This document shows positions 8,356 to 16,510 of a DNA stretch of 64,000 bases, piece by piece (positions within the stretch are counted from its first letter, which is position 1; each line of letters starts with the position of its first letter). The translations under genes were made by a program, and so were the position numbers. The notes below the pieces were generated by a model. That model saw only the letters and a list, made by a program, of their open reading frames with translations, was not told the DNA's origin and made no database searches. Source of the DNA: Leifsonia psychrotolerans (GTDB lineage Bacteria > Actinomycetota > Actinomycetes > Actinomycetales > Microbacteriaceae); assembly GCF_013410665.1 (NCBI RefSeq), contig NZ_JACCFM010000001.1, positions 1,240,001 through 1,304,000 of the forward strand, in the 5' to 3' direction.

Positions 8356-8922
8356 GTGACTGACGACTGGCTGACGTTTCAGGCCCAAGCCCACTCCGAG
8401 TTCTCGGCTCGGGTCGACGCCATCACCGATTGGGATGCGCCGACACCCGACACGGAATGGCGGGTGCGCGACCTGGTGCGCCATGTCGTGCTCGAACAGC
8501 AATGGATCCCGCCACTGCTTCGGGGCCTTCGTGTGTCTGAAGCCAAGCAGGAGCTCGCGCCACTCGGAAACGATCTTGCCGCCGAATGGCAGCGCTACTC
8601 GGCGCTGGCCACCGAAGCCTGGCGCAGCGCCTCCCCCGGCACTCTGGTGCATCTGTCCTACGACACGGTCGCGCTGGAGGACTATCTGCGCGAGCAGGTC
8701 TCGGATGTTACGATCCACTCATGGGATCTGGCCCGGGCCACGGCTGCCGATGAGTCCCTCGACGATCGCCTGGTCGAAGCAGTCTGGACGGTGTTCGAAC
8801 CGCAGAAGGAGACACTTGAAGCGAGCGGACTGTTTGCCTCTCCCGTGCCGCTTGCCGACGACGCTCCGCTGCAGTCGCGTCTTCTGGCATTGACCGGACG
8901 CGACGATCGTCGTGACCGATAG
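8356..8922 (+). CDS. Maleylpyruvate isomerase / DinB-like metal-binding family protein (TIGR03086-type)
   Basis: A 188-residue four-helix-bundle protein of the mycothiol-dependent maleylpyruvate isomerase / TIGR03086 group. The characteristic elements are WRVRDLVRHVVLEQQW near the N-terminus and the conserved DVTIHSWDLARA near residue 125, whose histidines contribute to a metal site. Start GTG at 8356 is chosen because AAGAAGGG lies about 8 nt upstream; an upstream in-frame ATG gives an unconserved extension. Such proteins are likely mycothiol-dependent transferases, but substrate is unknown. It is divergent from dinB. Confidence 0.82.
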   Translation: MTDDWLTFQAQAHSEFSARVDAITDWDAPTPDTEWRVRDLVRHVVLEQQWIPPLLRGLRVSEAKQELAPLGNDLAAEWQRYSALATEAWRSASPGTLVHLSYDTVALEDYLREQVSDVTIHSWDLARATAADESLDDRLVEAVWTVFEPQKETLEASGLFASPVPLADDAPLQSRLLALTGRDDRRDR

Positions 8923-8942
8923 CTCCGAGCGCCTGCTGCGAC

Positions 8943-9164
8943 GGCCTCTTTCGTCAAAGAGTGGAGGAATGCTTCCCCGTCGTTGCCGAACGTGACATCG
9001 ACCGCGTTGCGCCCTTCGCCCTTTGCGACAGCGACTGCTTCCACGCCGGCTCGCTCACATTCAGGTGGCAGCACAATATTCTCACCGTTGATCAATGCGC
9101 ACTGGGCATCCGACCCGACGCTGCACGTCTCCGATACTGCCAACTCGATCGAACCACCCTGCAT
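8943..9164 (-). pseudogene. Probable 3' remnant of a secreted SecDF-P1-head-like protein
   Basis: Minus-strand reading of about 74 residues with convincing coding character: SIELAVSETCSVGSDAQC, then NGENIVLPPEC and VDVTFGNDGEAFLHSLT. The last piece resembles the end of a SecDF P1-head-like domain found in small actinobacterial lipoproteins. No start with ribosome site or signal peptide precedes it, and beyond residue LT the frame runs antisense into the neighbouring gene. It therefore looks like a decayed or truncated gene abutting the repeat island. It could also be chance coding-like sequence. Confidence 0.35.
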
Positions 9165-9280
9165 CGACGCCGTTTCGTCGGTGGTGCCGGAGGCTCGGCC
9201 GACGTGTGCCCCCAACTTGGTCGATGGCCGCAGACCGGCGCCAGGAGCGGTGCGTCCACCCGCGCGCCCGCCCGCACCGC

Positions 9281-9340
9281 TGGTCGAGCTCACCCGTTGA
9301 TCGAGCTCACCCGTTGATCGAGCTCACCCGTTGATCGAGC
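9281..9340. repeat. 17-bp tandem repeat TTGATCGAGCTCACCCG
   Basis: Two perfect 17-bp units (9297-9313 and 9314-9330), flanked by a partial unit on the left (9281-9296, TGGTCGAGCTCACCCG) and a unit running into the first hairpin element on the right (from 9331). The unit is the outer arm of the hairpin element, so it probably arose by slippage of that arm. Confidence 0.85.
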
Positions 9341-9406
9341 GTGTCGAGATCCCGTGAGCCACCCTCGAAACCGGGGAGCGCGGTCTCGACAAGCTCGACC
9401 CACGGG
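9327..9406. repeat. REP-like palindromic element, copy 1
   Basis: An 80-bp imperfect palindrome. The left arm 9327-9351 and right arm 9382-9406 pair at 21 of 25 positions, with core GTCGAGA facing TCTCGAC. The 30-nt centre contains CCCGTGAGCC..CTCGAAACCGGGG. Similar palindromes with TCGAGATC/GGTCTCGA cores are dispersed between genes in Microbacteriaceae genomes (recalled from general familiarity, not searched here). Confidence 0.8.
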
Positions 9407-9432
9407 TCGCGGACCAACCCCGCACCCCTCCC

Positions 9433-9504
9433 CAGATCCAGCCCACCCCGCAGATCCAGCCCTCCCCGCAGATCCAGCCCACCCCGCAGATCCAGCCCTC
9501 CCCG
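9433..9504. repeat. 18-bp tandem repeat, four units
   Basis: Four head-to-tail units of CAGATCCAGCCC(A/T)CCCCG at 9433-9450, 9451-9468, 9469-9486 and 9487-9504. The A/T position alternates strictly A,T,A,T, suggesting a 36-bp doublet was duplicated. There are no unique spacers, so it is not a CRISPR array. Long minus-strand open frames across it are an artefact of the period of 18 (a multiple of three). Confidence 0.9.
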
Positions 9505-9580
9505 CCGATCGAGCTCGTCGAGATCCCGCGAGCCGGTCCCGAGACCGGGGGCCGTGGTCTCGACACGCTCGGCCCACGGT
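9501..9580. repeat. REP-like palindromic element, copy 2
   Basis: A second copy of the 80-bp palindrome: left arm 9501-9525 and right arm 9556-9580 pair at 17 of 25 positions around a GC-rich centre (CCGGTCCCGAGACCGGG, itself a strong inner hairpin). It has the same length and arm layout as copy 1. Confidence 0.75.
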
Positions 9581-9604
9581 TCGGTGATCGACCCCGCGCA
9601 CTTC

Positions 9605-9705
9605 CGCTGATCGAGCCCACACCGCTGATCGACCCCACACCGCTGATCGAGCTCGTCGAGATCCCGTGAGCCACCCTCGAGACCCGCGGGCAGGGTCTGA
9701 ACGCG
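9605..9705. repeat. 18-bp direct repeats and decayed third palindrome copy
   Basis: Two 18-bp units CGCTGATCGA(G/C)CCCACAC (9605-9622, 9623-9640) lead into a third left arm (9641-9665, CGCTGATCGAGCTCGTCGAG..). Its right arm near 9690-9705 (CAGGGTCTGAACGCGGG) has diverged and no longer pairs well. The rest of 8923-9804 holds no other gene; 9706-9804 is the presumed promoter region of the HNH gene. Confidence 0.7.
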
Positions 9706-9804
9706 GGTGCGTCACTACTCCCTCCACAGACACACGTACGATAGCTTATGCACCGCTACTGAGAAAAGCTCGTAATCATGTTCGTTCTTTGGGAGAATAG
9801 AGCT

Positions 9805-11499
9805 ATGTCAATCACCTCCCCACCCCCCGTCTCCGCCTCGGAGCCGACACCCGCCTCGGGTGCGTCGGCACCGACCGCGGCCGCGGTGCTGGCGGTTCTC
9901 GAACAGACGCAGGCACTGTGGGCCGGGCTCGGAACCGTCAGCCCCGACCGATTCACCGACGACGACCTCCTCGGTGTGCTCGGCGCGTTCGAAGGCGTGG
10001 GCCGGCTGGTTGATGCGGGCCGGGTGGCTGTGGCGGCGACGGTCGAGGAACGCTCCGGCCGGTGGCTGGGCCGGGACTCCCTCGCGGCGAAGCGGGGCTG
10101 CACGAGTGGCATCGACCTGATCACCCGGGTCACCCGCATTTCCGGCCGTGAAGCGAAACGGCGCAGCGCGCTCGGCCTGCGAATGCAGGACACGCAACAC
10201 GTCGGCACGATCATCCCCGCCCTGTTCCCCACGGTCGGTGCCGCGGTCGCCGACGGCTCACTGGGGGTGGATGCGGCGGAGGTGATCATGTCCGGTCTGG
10301 CCGAGATCTCCCCGCGTGTTGCCCCCGATGATCTTGCGGCTGCGGAACGCGCTCTGGTGTCTGCGGCGACGGGAACGATTACGGCCGAGAATGAGGGTGA
10401 GCCGGGCGCGGGCTTTGCGTTCTCGGCGGACTCACTACGGGTGCAGATGTTGCAGTGGCAGGCGGCGCTGGACCCCGACGGGGTGGCGCCGAATGAGGTC
10501 GAGGGTGAGGCGACGAGCACGATCAGTTTCGGCCGCTTCAAAGACGGCGTCTACCCGGTGCGGGGCGGGGTGACTCCTGATCTGTACGGAATCATGAACC
10601 TCACCTTCGACGCGTTCATTGCCGCCCGAAAGACTCCCGCGTTTCCGACGGCCGCCGAGCAAGCCCGCGATGAGGCACGCGACGACCGCTCCGAGCAGGA
10701 TGCCCACGACGGTCCCGACGGACACGACTTGACTGACGAGCGCGACCGCGAGCACGACGACCGTGACCACGAACGCGACGACCACGACCACGACGACCAT
10801 GACCATGACCATGACCATGACCATGACCATGACCATGACGACCACGGTCAGGGTGCAGCCTCGGCCGAGGTGCCTCTTCCCGGGGCGGCCGGGCATGAGT
10901 TCGATGATGTCGACACCCGTACCGCTGGTGAGAAGCGGGCCGATATTCTGCGCGGCATGTTCACCCAGTTGGCCCAGGCCGACGGCACTCCCAGCATTGG
11001 TGGTGCACCGCCGACGGTGGTGGTGCATGTGAACGTGAATGATATTGAAGCCGGTCGCGGTGTCGGCTGGATCGACGGCGTCGACGCCCCGATCTCACTT
11101 CGTACGGTGGATCAGATGATGTGTGCCGGAGGCACCCAAACGGTTCTGTTCGGTCCGAACGGTGAGGTTCTGACGCTGACCGATCCGCAACGACTGTTCA
11201 ACCGTGCCCAACGCCGGGCGATCCTCGCCCGCGACGGCGGCTGCGGCGTTCCCGGCTGCGATGCACCCACACAGTGGCTCGAGTTTCATCACGTGATCCC
11301 CTGGAGCAAAGGCGGCGTCACCGAAGTCGACAATGGTGTGGCGTTGTGTTGGCGACATCATCACACCATCGAAACCTCCGGCTGGGAGATCCTCATGGTC
11401 AACGGCCGACCCCGGGTCAAAGCCCCGGCCTGGATCGACCCGAGCCGCACCTGGCGCGACGCCAACCGCCACCGCACCGACACCCACCGCACCGACTGA
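9805..11499 (+). CDS. HNH endonuclease-domain protein with DUF222 (13E12 repeat family)
   Basis: About 564 residues. The N-terminal two-thirds is a helical DUF222/13E12 region (EERSGRWLGRDSLAAKRGC, REAKRRSALGLRMQ). A low-complexity Asp/His/Arg/Glu tract follows at about 312-350, including seven consecutive Asp-His pairs. The C-terminus (about 475-525) is an HNH nuclease domain with CGVPGCDAPTQWLEFHHVIP and LCWRHHH, two Cys and several His for metal binding and catalysis. Start ATG 9805 is preferred over 9778 because GGGAG lies 9 nt upstream. These genes are multicopy in many actinobacteria and suspected to be mobile; target is unknown. It directly follows the palindrome island. Confidence 0.92.
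   Translation: MSITSPPPVSASEPTPASGASAPTAAAVLAVLEQTQALWAGLGTVSPDRFTDDDLLGVLGAFEGVGRLVDAGRVAVAATVEERSGRWLGRDSLAAKRGCTSGIDLITRVTRISGREAKRRSALGLRMQDTQHVGTIIPALFPTVGAAVADGSLGVDAAEVIMSGLAEISPRVAPDDLAAAERALVSAATGTITAENEGEPGAGFAFSADSLRVQMLQWQAALDPDGVAPNEVEGEATSTISFGRFKDGVYPVRGGVTPDLYGIMNLTFDAFIAARKTPAFPTAAEQARDEARDDRSEQDAHDGPDGHDLTDERDREHDDRDHERDDHDHDDHDHDHDHDHDHDHDDHGQGAASAEVPLPGAAGHEFDDVDTRTAGEKRADILRGMFTQLAQADGTPSIGGAPPTVVVHVNVNDIEAGRGVGWIDGVDAPISLRTVDQMMCAGGTQTVLFGPNGEVLTLTDPQRLFNRAQRRAILARDGGCGVPGCDAPTQWLEFHHVIPWSKGGVTEVDNGVALCWRHHHTIETSGWEILMVNGRPRVKAPAWIDPSRTWRDANRHRTDTHRTD
10795..10836 (+). repeat. Perfect in-frame hexanucleotide repeat (GACCAT)7
   Basis: Seven identical GACCAT units encode (Asp-His)7 within the HNH gene. 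Unit loss or gain would change protein length without breaking the frame. The surrounding 10735-10850 is a degenerate extension of the same Asp/His-rich composition. Confidence 0.95.
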
Positions 11500-11569
11500 A
11501 CCGCGGCAACGGCGACGAGTCGACCGGGTGCCTGACGCGGCCGGTGCTCGAGAGTTCGGCGTACGCCGT

Positions 11570-12370
11570 TTAGCGGGTCACTTTCTCTGCCCCGGCAATT
11601 TTCTGGGCGACGTAGATCGGGATGATCGAGACGAGCACGAGCACGACGGCGATCACGTTCACGACAGGGGCTTGGTTCGGCCGGAAGAGATTGTTCAGGA
11701 TCCAGATGGGCAGGGTTGTAACACCCGCGCCAGCCGTGAATGTGGTCACGATGATCTCGTCGAAACTCAAGGCGAAGGCCAGCAGACCACCGGCCAGCAG
11801 TGCAGAACGCAGCTGCGGAAAGGTGACAAGCCGAAATGTTGTCCAGAGGCCGGCGCCGAGGTCGGCCGAGGCATCCTCGAAGTTGGTGCCAAGCCGGCGC
11901 AACCGGGCGATCACGTTGTTGAAGACCGTCACAATGCAGAAGGTTGCGTGCGCAATCACGACGGTCATGAGCGACAGCTGCACGCCCAGGATGGTACGGA
12001 AGCCATTATTGAGTGCCAGTCCGGTGATGATGCCCGGCAACGCGATCGGCAGAATGACCAGCAAACTCACGGCGTCGCGGCCGAAAAAGTCGAACCGCGA
12101 GAGCCCGAGCGAAATGAGCGTGCCCAGCACCAGGGCGACGGTCGTGGAGAGCAGAGCGATCTGCACGCTCGTGAGAACGGCATCCAACGCACCCTGGCTT
12201 TGGAAGGCTTTGCCCCACCATTCGAGCGTGAAACCGGGAATGGGCCAGGTGAGATTCTGGCTGGTGCTAAACGAGTTGAGAAGAACGACGAGGAGCGGCA
12301 GATAGACAATGGCCAGGATGACGGCGGTGATTCCGCCGAGCAAGACCCGGGAGGGGCGACTCAGACGCAC
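11570..12370 (-). CDS. Polyamine-type ABC transporter permease (PotC-like)
   Basis: A 266-residue permease with about six membrane segments and the PotC-type coupling loop (EDASADLGAGLWTTFRLVTF). FSFDEI-like LAFALSFDEIIVTTF is typical of PotC/YdcV. Start GTG 12370 has AGGAG 6 nt upstream. It is the last gene of potA-D-B-C, 9 bases after the PotB-like gene. It forms the inner-membrane channel with that protein. Polyamine versus GABA or other cation specificity cannot be decided from sequence alone. Confidence 0.92.
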   Translation of the reverse strand: MRLSRPSRVLLGGITAVILAIVYLPLLVVLLNSFSTSQNLTWPIPGFTLEWWGKAFQSQGALDAVLTSVQIALLSTTVALVLGTLISLGLSRFDFFGRDAVSLLVILPIALPGIITGLALNNGFRTILGVQLSLMTVVIAHATFCIVTVFNNVIARLRRLGTNFEDASADLGAGLWTTFRLVTFPQLRSALLAGGLLAFALSFDEIIVTTFTAGAGVTTLPIWILNNLFRPNQAPVVNVIAVVLVLVSIIPIYVAQKIAGAEKVTR

Positions 12371-12379
12371 GGGATGCTC

Positions 12380-13300
12380 CTACAGGTTGTTCAGCGCACC
12401 GGTGCGGCGAACCGCGGCCAGGTAGGCGAAGATGATCAAGATCGGGACGAGGGCGATGGCTGCAGCCAGCGGCAGGTTATTCGCTGCCCCGACATTGGTA
12501 TACACAAGGTTTCCTAGCATCTGGTTCGCACCACCCACGATGTTCACCGTGATGTAGTCGCCGAGCGACAGCGAGAAACTGAAGATCGAGCCGGCGATAA
12601 TCGCCGGCCAAATCATGGGCAGCACGATCAGACGCAGAGTCGGAAAGGTCCTGCCGCCCAGGTCGCCGGATGCTTCAAGCAAGGAGTCCGGCACGCGTTC
12701 CAGCCCGGCATAAATCGGCAGGATCACGTAGGGCAGCCACAAGTACGAGAGCGTGATGATGGTGGCCGGAAGGCCATAGCCGGGGCTCTGACCCCCGAAC
12801 GGCGAGACCAACCAGTCGAAGATGCCTCCCTGCGAGAGCACCGAACGCCAGGCGTACGCCTTGACCAAGTAGCTGGCCCAGAGCGGCATGAGGATAGCGA
12901 TCACCAGGATGCGCTGCATCCGTGGGCTCGCCACCTTGGCCATGTAGAACGCGATAGGCAGCGCGATGGCCACGTCGATCACGGTGACGAGCAACGCAAC
13001 TCCCACTGTGCGCAGCGTCACTGTTTGGTACAGCGAACCGGTCAGCACCGTGATGATGTTGTCGAGCGTCCAGGTTTGAGAGATCTGGCCCGTGAAACTA
13101 TCCACGGTCCAGAGCGCAGTGATAAGCAGCGCGGCCAACGCCGCGATGTAGACCAGACCGAGCCAGAACAATGGCGCGGAGAGAATCAGGGAGAGTCGCA
13201 CCCGTGGGTGCTTGCTGAGAAAGATCGATCCGCGCCTGGCCATCGATTCCCGAGGTGCGGGAACGGCGGGCCGTGCGACGGATGTCGTCACATCAGTCAT
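12380..13300 (-). CDS. Polyamine-type ABC transporter permease (PotB-like)
   Basis: A 306-residue permease with an N-terminal cytoplasmic tail of about 35 residues, six membrane segments and coupling loop LLEASGDLGGRTFPTLRLIV. The segment VKAYAWRSVLSQGG is characteristic of PotB/YdcU. The ATG is preceded by GAGAAG 4 nt upstream. It lies 65 bases downstream of the binding-protein gene. Confidence 0.92.
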   Translation of the reverse strand: MTDVTTSVARPAVPAPRESMARRGSIFLSKHPRVRLSLILSAPLFWLGLVYIAALAALLITALWTVDSFTGQISQTWTLDNIITVLTGSLYQTVTLRTVGVALLVTVIDVAIALPIAFYMAKVASPRMQRILVIAILMPLWASYLVKAYAWRSVLSQGGIFDWLVSPFGGQSPGYGLPATIITLSYLWLPYVILPIYAGLERVPDSLLEASGDLGGRTFPTLRLIVLPMIWPAIIAGSIFSFSLSLGDYITVNIVGGANQMLGNLVYTNVGAANNLPLAAAIALVPILIIFAYLAAVRRTGALNNL

Positions 13301-13365
13301 TCAACTTCTCGATTCTTCGTGCGTGCCAACTGAGCTACCGACTGACTCGGTCTGGTGCGGCGTCA

Positions 13366-14553
13366 TCAGCCCTTGATTTCCTGCCAGGCCGTTGTCCAGG
13401 CTGCGTAGTCGGTGCAGGTCACATCGGTGCGTCCATCCAGGCACTTCGCGATCGGGGTCGACCAGTACCAGATCTGCGACGCGTAGTCGGCGTCGCCGGC
13501 GTGGAAGGTGGCGCAGTGATCGGGGTTTTCGGTGAAGTCACAGGCCCCAATATTCGACGGCGCTTCACCGAAGTACTCGGTTGCCGCAGCGTTGGCTTCC
13601 GGGCTGGCAATGTAGTTGAGCCAGGCGTACGCGCAGTTCGGGTTCTTGGCCTTTGACGCAATCATCCAGGTGTCGGACCACCCCGTGGTTCCTTCGGACG
13701 GAAGCACAACCTCGGCCTTGGTTCCCTCCGAGAGTGAGTTGCGGATCACCTGCCAGGTGGTTCCGACGACTGAGTCGCCGGTTTCGAAGGCCTGGATCTC
13801 CTTGAGGTAGTCCGACCAGTACTCGCTGACGTTCGGGCGCTGCGCCTTCAGCAGGTCGACAGCCGCAGCAAGCTGCGTCTCGTCGAGCGCGTATGGGTTG
13901 GTGATGCCGAGGTCGGGCTGGTGAGCCATCAGATAAACAGCGGCATCTGCGATGTAGATCGGCGAGTCGTAAGCGGTCACCTTTCCGGCGTAGTCCGACG
14001 ACTTGTCGAACACGACATCCCACGAGGTCGGGGCCGGGCTGACGACATCCGTGTTGTACATCAGCAGATTGGCGCCGTACCCGTGCGGGATACCATAGGA
14101 GACACCGTCGACACTGTTCCAGGCCTTCATCTTCAGGAAGTCAAAGATGCCCGAGTAGTTCGGGATGAGATCGGTATTCACCGGAGCGACGTCGCCCGCA
14201 GCAACCAGACGCAACGATGCGTCACCTGAGGCGGCGACAACATCGTACTCGCCAGTCTTCATCAGGTTGAAGGCCTCGTCGCTCGTGCCATAGGTCTTGC
14301 TCGTGACCGTGCAGCCCGTGTCCTTCTCGAACGCACTCACCCAATCGACGTTGGGGTCGTTGCTGCCATCTTCGACGTAGCCGGGCCAGGCGAGAAGGGA
14401 GACCTGCCCTTCGTTATCACCCAGCTTCGCCTGGGCCTTGGTCTCGCTGGGTGCGGCGGCGCTGGTGCCGCAGGCCGTGAGGAGCAGGGCCGCAGAGACC
14501 ACTGCCAGTCCGCTCATCAGCGCTGATGCGCGGCGTGCTGTGTACCGTTTCAT
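13366..14553 (-). CDS. Polyamine-type substrate-binding lipoprotein (PotD-like)
   Basis: A 395-residue PotD/PotF-like binding protein. A lipoprotein signal peptide ends at LLTAC with Cys28. The mature domain has LLAWPGYVEDGSNDPNVDWV, FEKDTGC and PHGYGANLLMYN, close to the polyamine-binding fold. The C-terminus contains paired cysteines (IGACDF, NPDHC, AKCLD, DVTCTDY), more than usual, likely forming disulfides outside the cell. GGAGAAAG lies just upstream of the ATG. It delivers substrate to the permease pair downstream. Confidence 0.92.
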   Translation of the reverse strand: MKRYTARRASALMSGLAVVSAALLLTACGTSAAAPSETKAQAKLGDNEGQVSLLAWPGYVEDGSNDPNVDWVSAFEKDTGCTVTSKTYGTSDEAFNLMKTGEYDVVAASGDASLRLVAAGDVAPVNTDLIPNYSGIFDFLKMKAWNSVDGVSYGIPHGYGANLLMYNTDVVSPAPTSWDVVFDKSSDYAGKVTAYDSPIYIADAAVYLMAHQPDLGITNPYALDETQLAAAVDLLKAQRPNVSEYWSDYLKEIQAFETGDSVVGTTWQVIRNSLSEGTKAEVVLPSEGTTGWSDTWMIASKAKNPNCAYAWLNYIASPEANAAATEYFGEAPSNIGACDFTENPDHCATFHAGDADYASQIWYWSTPIAKCLDGRTDVTCTDYAAWTTAWQEIKG

Positions 14554-14604
14554 TGCTTTCTCCGTTGTTTGGGTCGTGCGTGTGTGAAAAATGGTGTGGG
14601 CGTG

Positions 14605-15636
14605 TCAGGCGAGAGCAACGACGTCACGGTCGTGCCAACCCACATGCACACGGGCGCCGCGCTGATCGATGTCAACTCGGTGCGCGTCGTTCTGTTCGAG
14701 GGCCGTGACACGGATGCCGGCATCCAAGTCAATGATGAGCCGGGTGCCGCTGCCGACGTAGATGACCTCGGCGAGGGTGCCCACGGCGGTTCGGTCGGTG
14801 ACGGCGGTTGACGCTGAGCTGCCGATTCGAGAGACAACCATCTTCTCGGGGCGCACCGAGTGCGTCCCGCTGCGACCGAGAAGCCGGGCGGACACCGCGT
14901 TGTCGAACAAGTTCGAGGTCCCCACGAACGCGGCGACAAACGGGGACGACGGGCGCTCATAGATCTCAGCGGGACTGCCGAGCTGCTCGATGCGCCCGTT
15001 GTTGAACACTGCGATGCGATCGCTCAGCGTCAGTGCTTCTTCTTGATCGTGTGTGACGAAAATGAATGTGATCCCGAGATCGCGCTGAATTTCTTTCAGT
15101 TCGACCTGCATCTGTTCGCGCAGCTTGAGGTCGAGGGCGCCCAACGGCTCGTCAAGCAGTAGTGCCTTGGGCTGCACGACGGTCGCCCGGGCAAGAGCGA
15201 CACGCTGACGCTGACCACCCGAGAGCTGGGCCGGCTTGCGCGCACCGTACTCGCCCAGACGAACCTTTTCGAGCGCCTCCTGGGCCAGCGCGTGACGCGC
15301 CTTCTTGGCGACGCCGCGCACCCGAAGGCCATAGGCCACGTTGTCGAGAACACTCATGTGAGGGAACAGGGCGTAGTCCTGAAACACCGTGTTCACGTCG
15401 CGGTCGAACGGTGCCCGCCCGCTCACATCACGGCCGAACAGCTCGATGGTGCCCGCGGACGGCTGCTCGAATCCCGCGATGAGTCGCAGAACCGTCGTCT
15501 TGCCCGAACCGGACGGCCCGAGCATCGAGAAGAACTCGCCTTCAGCAATATCAAGGTCGACGCGGTCGACAGCGTTCACTGTGCCGAACGTCTTCGTCAG
15601 GCCGGTCAGCCTGATTGCCGGTGTTGCACCTATCAC
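14605..15636 (-). CDS. Polyamine-type ABC transporter ATP-binding protein (PotA-like)
   Basis: A 343-residue ATPase: Walker A GPSGSGKT near residue 39, Q-loop, signature [14 protein letters not shown], Walker [12 protein letters not shown], switch [12 protein letters not shown]-terminal TOBE-type regulatory domain follows (SVRPEKM.. to the end). GTG 15636 has GAGAGG 8 nt upstream. First gene of the operon, it is divergent from the GntR regulator, the natural candidate to control it. The gap to potD is 51 bases. Confidence 0.93.
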   Translation of the reverse strand: MIGATPAIRLTGLTKTFGTVNAVDRVDLDIAEGEFFSMLGPSGSGKTTVLRLIAGFEQPSAGTIELFGRDVSGRAPFDRDVNTVFQDYALFPHMSVLDNVAYGLRVRGVAKKARHALAQEALEKVRLGEYGARKPAQLSGGQRQRVALARATVVQPKALLLDEPLGALDLKLREQMQVELKEIQRDLGITFIFVTHDQEEALTLSDRIAVFNNGRIEQLGSPAEIYERPSSPFVAAFVGTSNLFDNAVSARLLGRSGTHSVRPEKMVVSRIGSSASTAVTDRTAVGTLAEVIYVGSGTRLIIDLDAGIRVTALEQNDAHRVDIDQRGARVHVGWHDRDVVALA

Positions 15637-15689
15637 GTGTGTTGCCTCTCTCAGCCGCAGATCCGTGCGATTTCAAAATCATATGGAAA

Positions 15690-15717
15690 CAGATGTCTAA
15701 AAGCTAGTGCCAGATGT
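15690..15717. promoter_or_regulatory. CAGATGT direct repeat, candidate GntR operator
   Basis: CAGATGT occurs at 15690-15696 and again at 15711-15717, starts exactly 21 bp apart (two helical turns), in the 115-base divergent region between potA and the GntR gene. A CATATG palindrome lies just upstream (15680-15685). The placement suits an operator for the adjacent regulator; this is inference. Confidence 0.35.
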
Positions 15718-15751
15718 TACGGTCGAGTTACAACATGGGAGAGGGCCCTGC

Positions 15752-16510
15752 ATGCCTCAGTACATCGGCTCGGGCGGAGCGGCCCGTGCTGCGGTTTTTG
15801 CGCCCCTCGAGGGCGCGGGTCGCGCGGAGTTGGTGAGCCAGCGTCTCACCGATGCCATCGTGCTCGGAGTACTCGGCAACGGCGAACGTCTTCCCAGCGA
15901 AGCCGACTTGGCCAAACAATTCGGGGTCGCAACGGTCACCGCCAGGGAAGCGCTCGAGACTCTGCGCGACAACCGCCTGGTTGTCACCCGCCGTGGTCGC
16001 GACGGCGGAAGCTTCGTCACCTTCACCGACCAGGACTACCCCGCGCTCCTCGCCGAACGGCTGCGCGCTCTGTCACGGGTCGAAATTCGTGACATCGGGG
16101 TGCACTACTCCGCGATCGCCTCGATGGCTGCCGAACTGGCGGCCGACCGCTCCACCCCGGCCGACGCCGAAAACCTTCGTCGCCTGCTGGCCACGATCGA
16201 CCGCGCTCACGAGGGGTCGTGCCGTCGCGGTCAACTCACGTTTAGCCTCGATGTTGCAGCTCTGAGCCAATCGGCTCGCCTGGTGCGCGAAGAGCTGCGG
16301 ATGCAGGCCGAATTCGGTTCGTTCATTTGGTTGGGACTGCGCGAGCAACCCAATCGCGATCGAGCGGCCGACCGCCGAAAACAGATTGTGGCCGCCATCG
16401 AAAGCGTCGACTCCGATGCCGCGCGTCGCGCCACCGCCATCCTGATCGACGAGGCGATCGAAGCCCTCATCGATGCGAAAACAGAACTCGAACTAGAGAG
16501 AGACTCGTGA
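15752..16510 (+). CDS. GntR/FadR-family transcriptional regulator
   Basis: About 252 residues. The N-terminal winged helix (about 20-90) has LTDAIVLGVLGNGERLPSEA and AREALETLRDNRLVVTRRGR, typical GntR. The C-terminal all-helical FCD-type ligand domain runs from about 105 to the end. Start ATG 15752 is chosen for GAGAGG 7 nt upstream; a further ATG at 15707 lacks a site. It is divergent from potADBC and overlaps the next gene by GTGA. It probably represses the importer and responds to a polyamine-derived signal, inferred from context. Confidence 0.9.
   Translation: MPQYIGSGGAARAAVFAPLEGAGRAELVSQRLTDAIVLGVLGNGERLPSEADLAKQFGVATVTAREALETLRDNRLVVTRRGRDGGSFVTFTDQDYPALLAERLRALSRVEIRDIGVHYSAIASMAAELAADRSTPADAENLRRLLATIDRAHEGSCRRGQLTFSLDVAALSQSARLVREELRMQAEFGSFIWLGLREQPNRDRAADRRKQIVAAIESVDSDAARRATAILIDEAIEALIDAKTELELERDS

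Noticed and set aside
8961..9317. Plus-strand frames over the 8.9-9.3 kb gap
   Set aside because: Composition is shadow-like (Arg/His/Cys rich) and they run antisense to a better coding-like stretch, ending in repeats.
9433..9504. Possible CRISPR array
   Set aside because: Units are contiguous without unique spacers and no cas genes are present in the window.
9290..9733. Long minus-strand open frames (116-147 codons) rich in Arg/Gly/Ser/Ala
   Set aside because: They lie wholly within 17/18-bp tandem repeats and palindromes; the 18-bp period keeps frames open. There is no ribosome site, and composition mirrors the repeat unit.
10435..11028. Antisense frame of 197 codons across the Asp/His tract of the HNH gene
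   Set aside because: Its Val/Met run is simply the reverse complement of the GACCAT repeat; there is no ribosome site or homology-like content.
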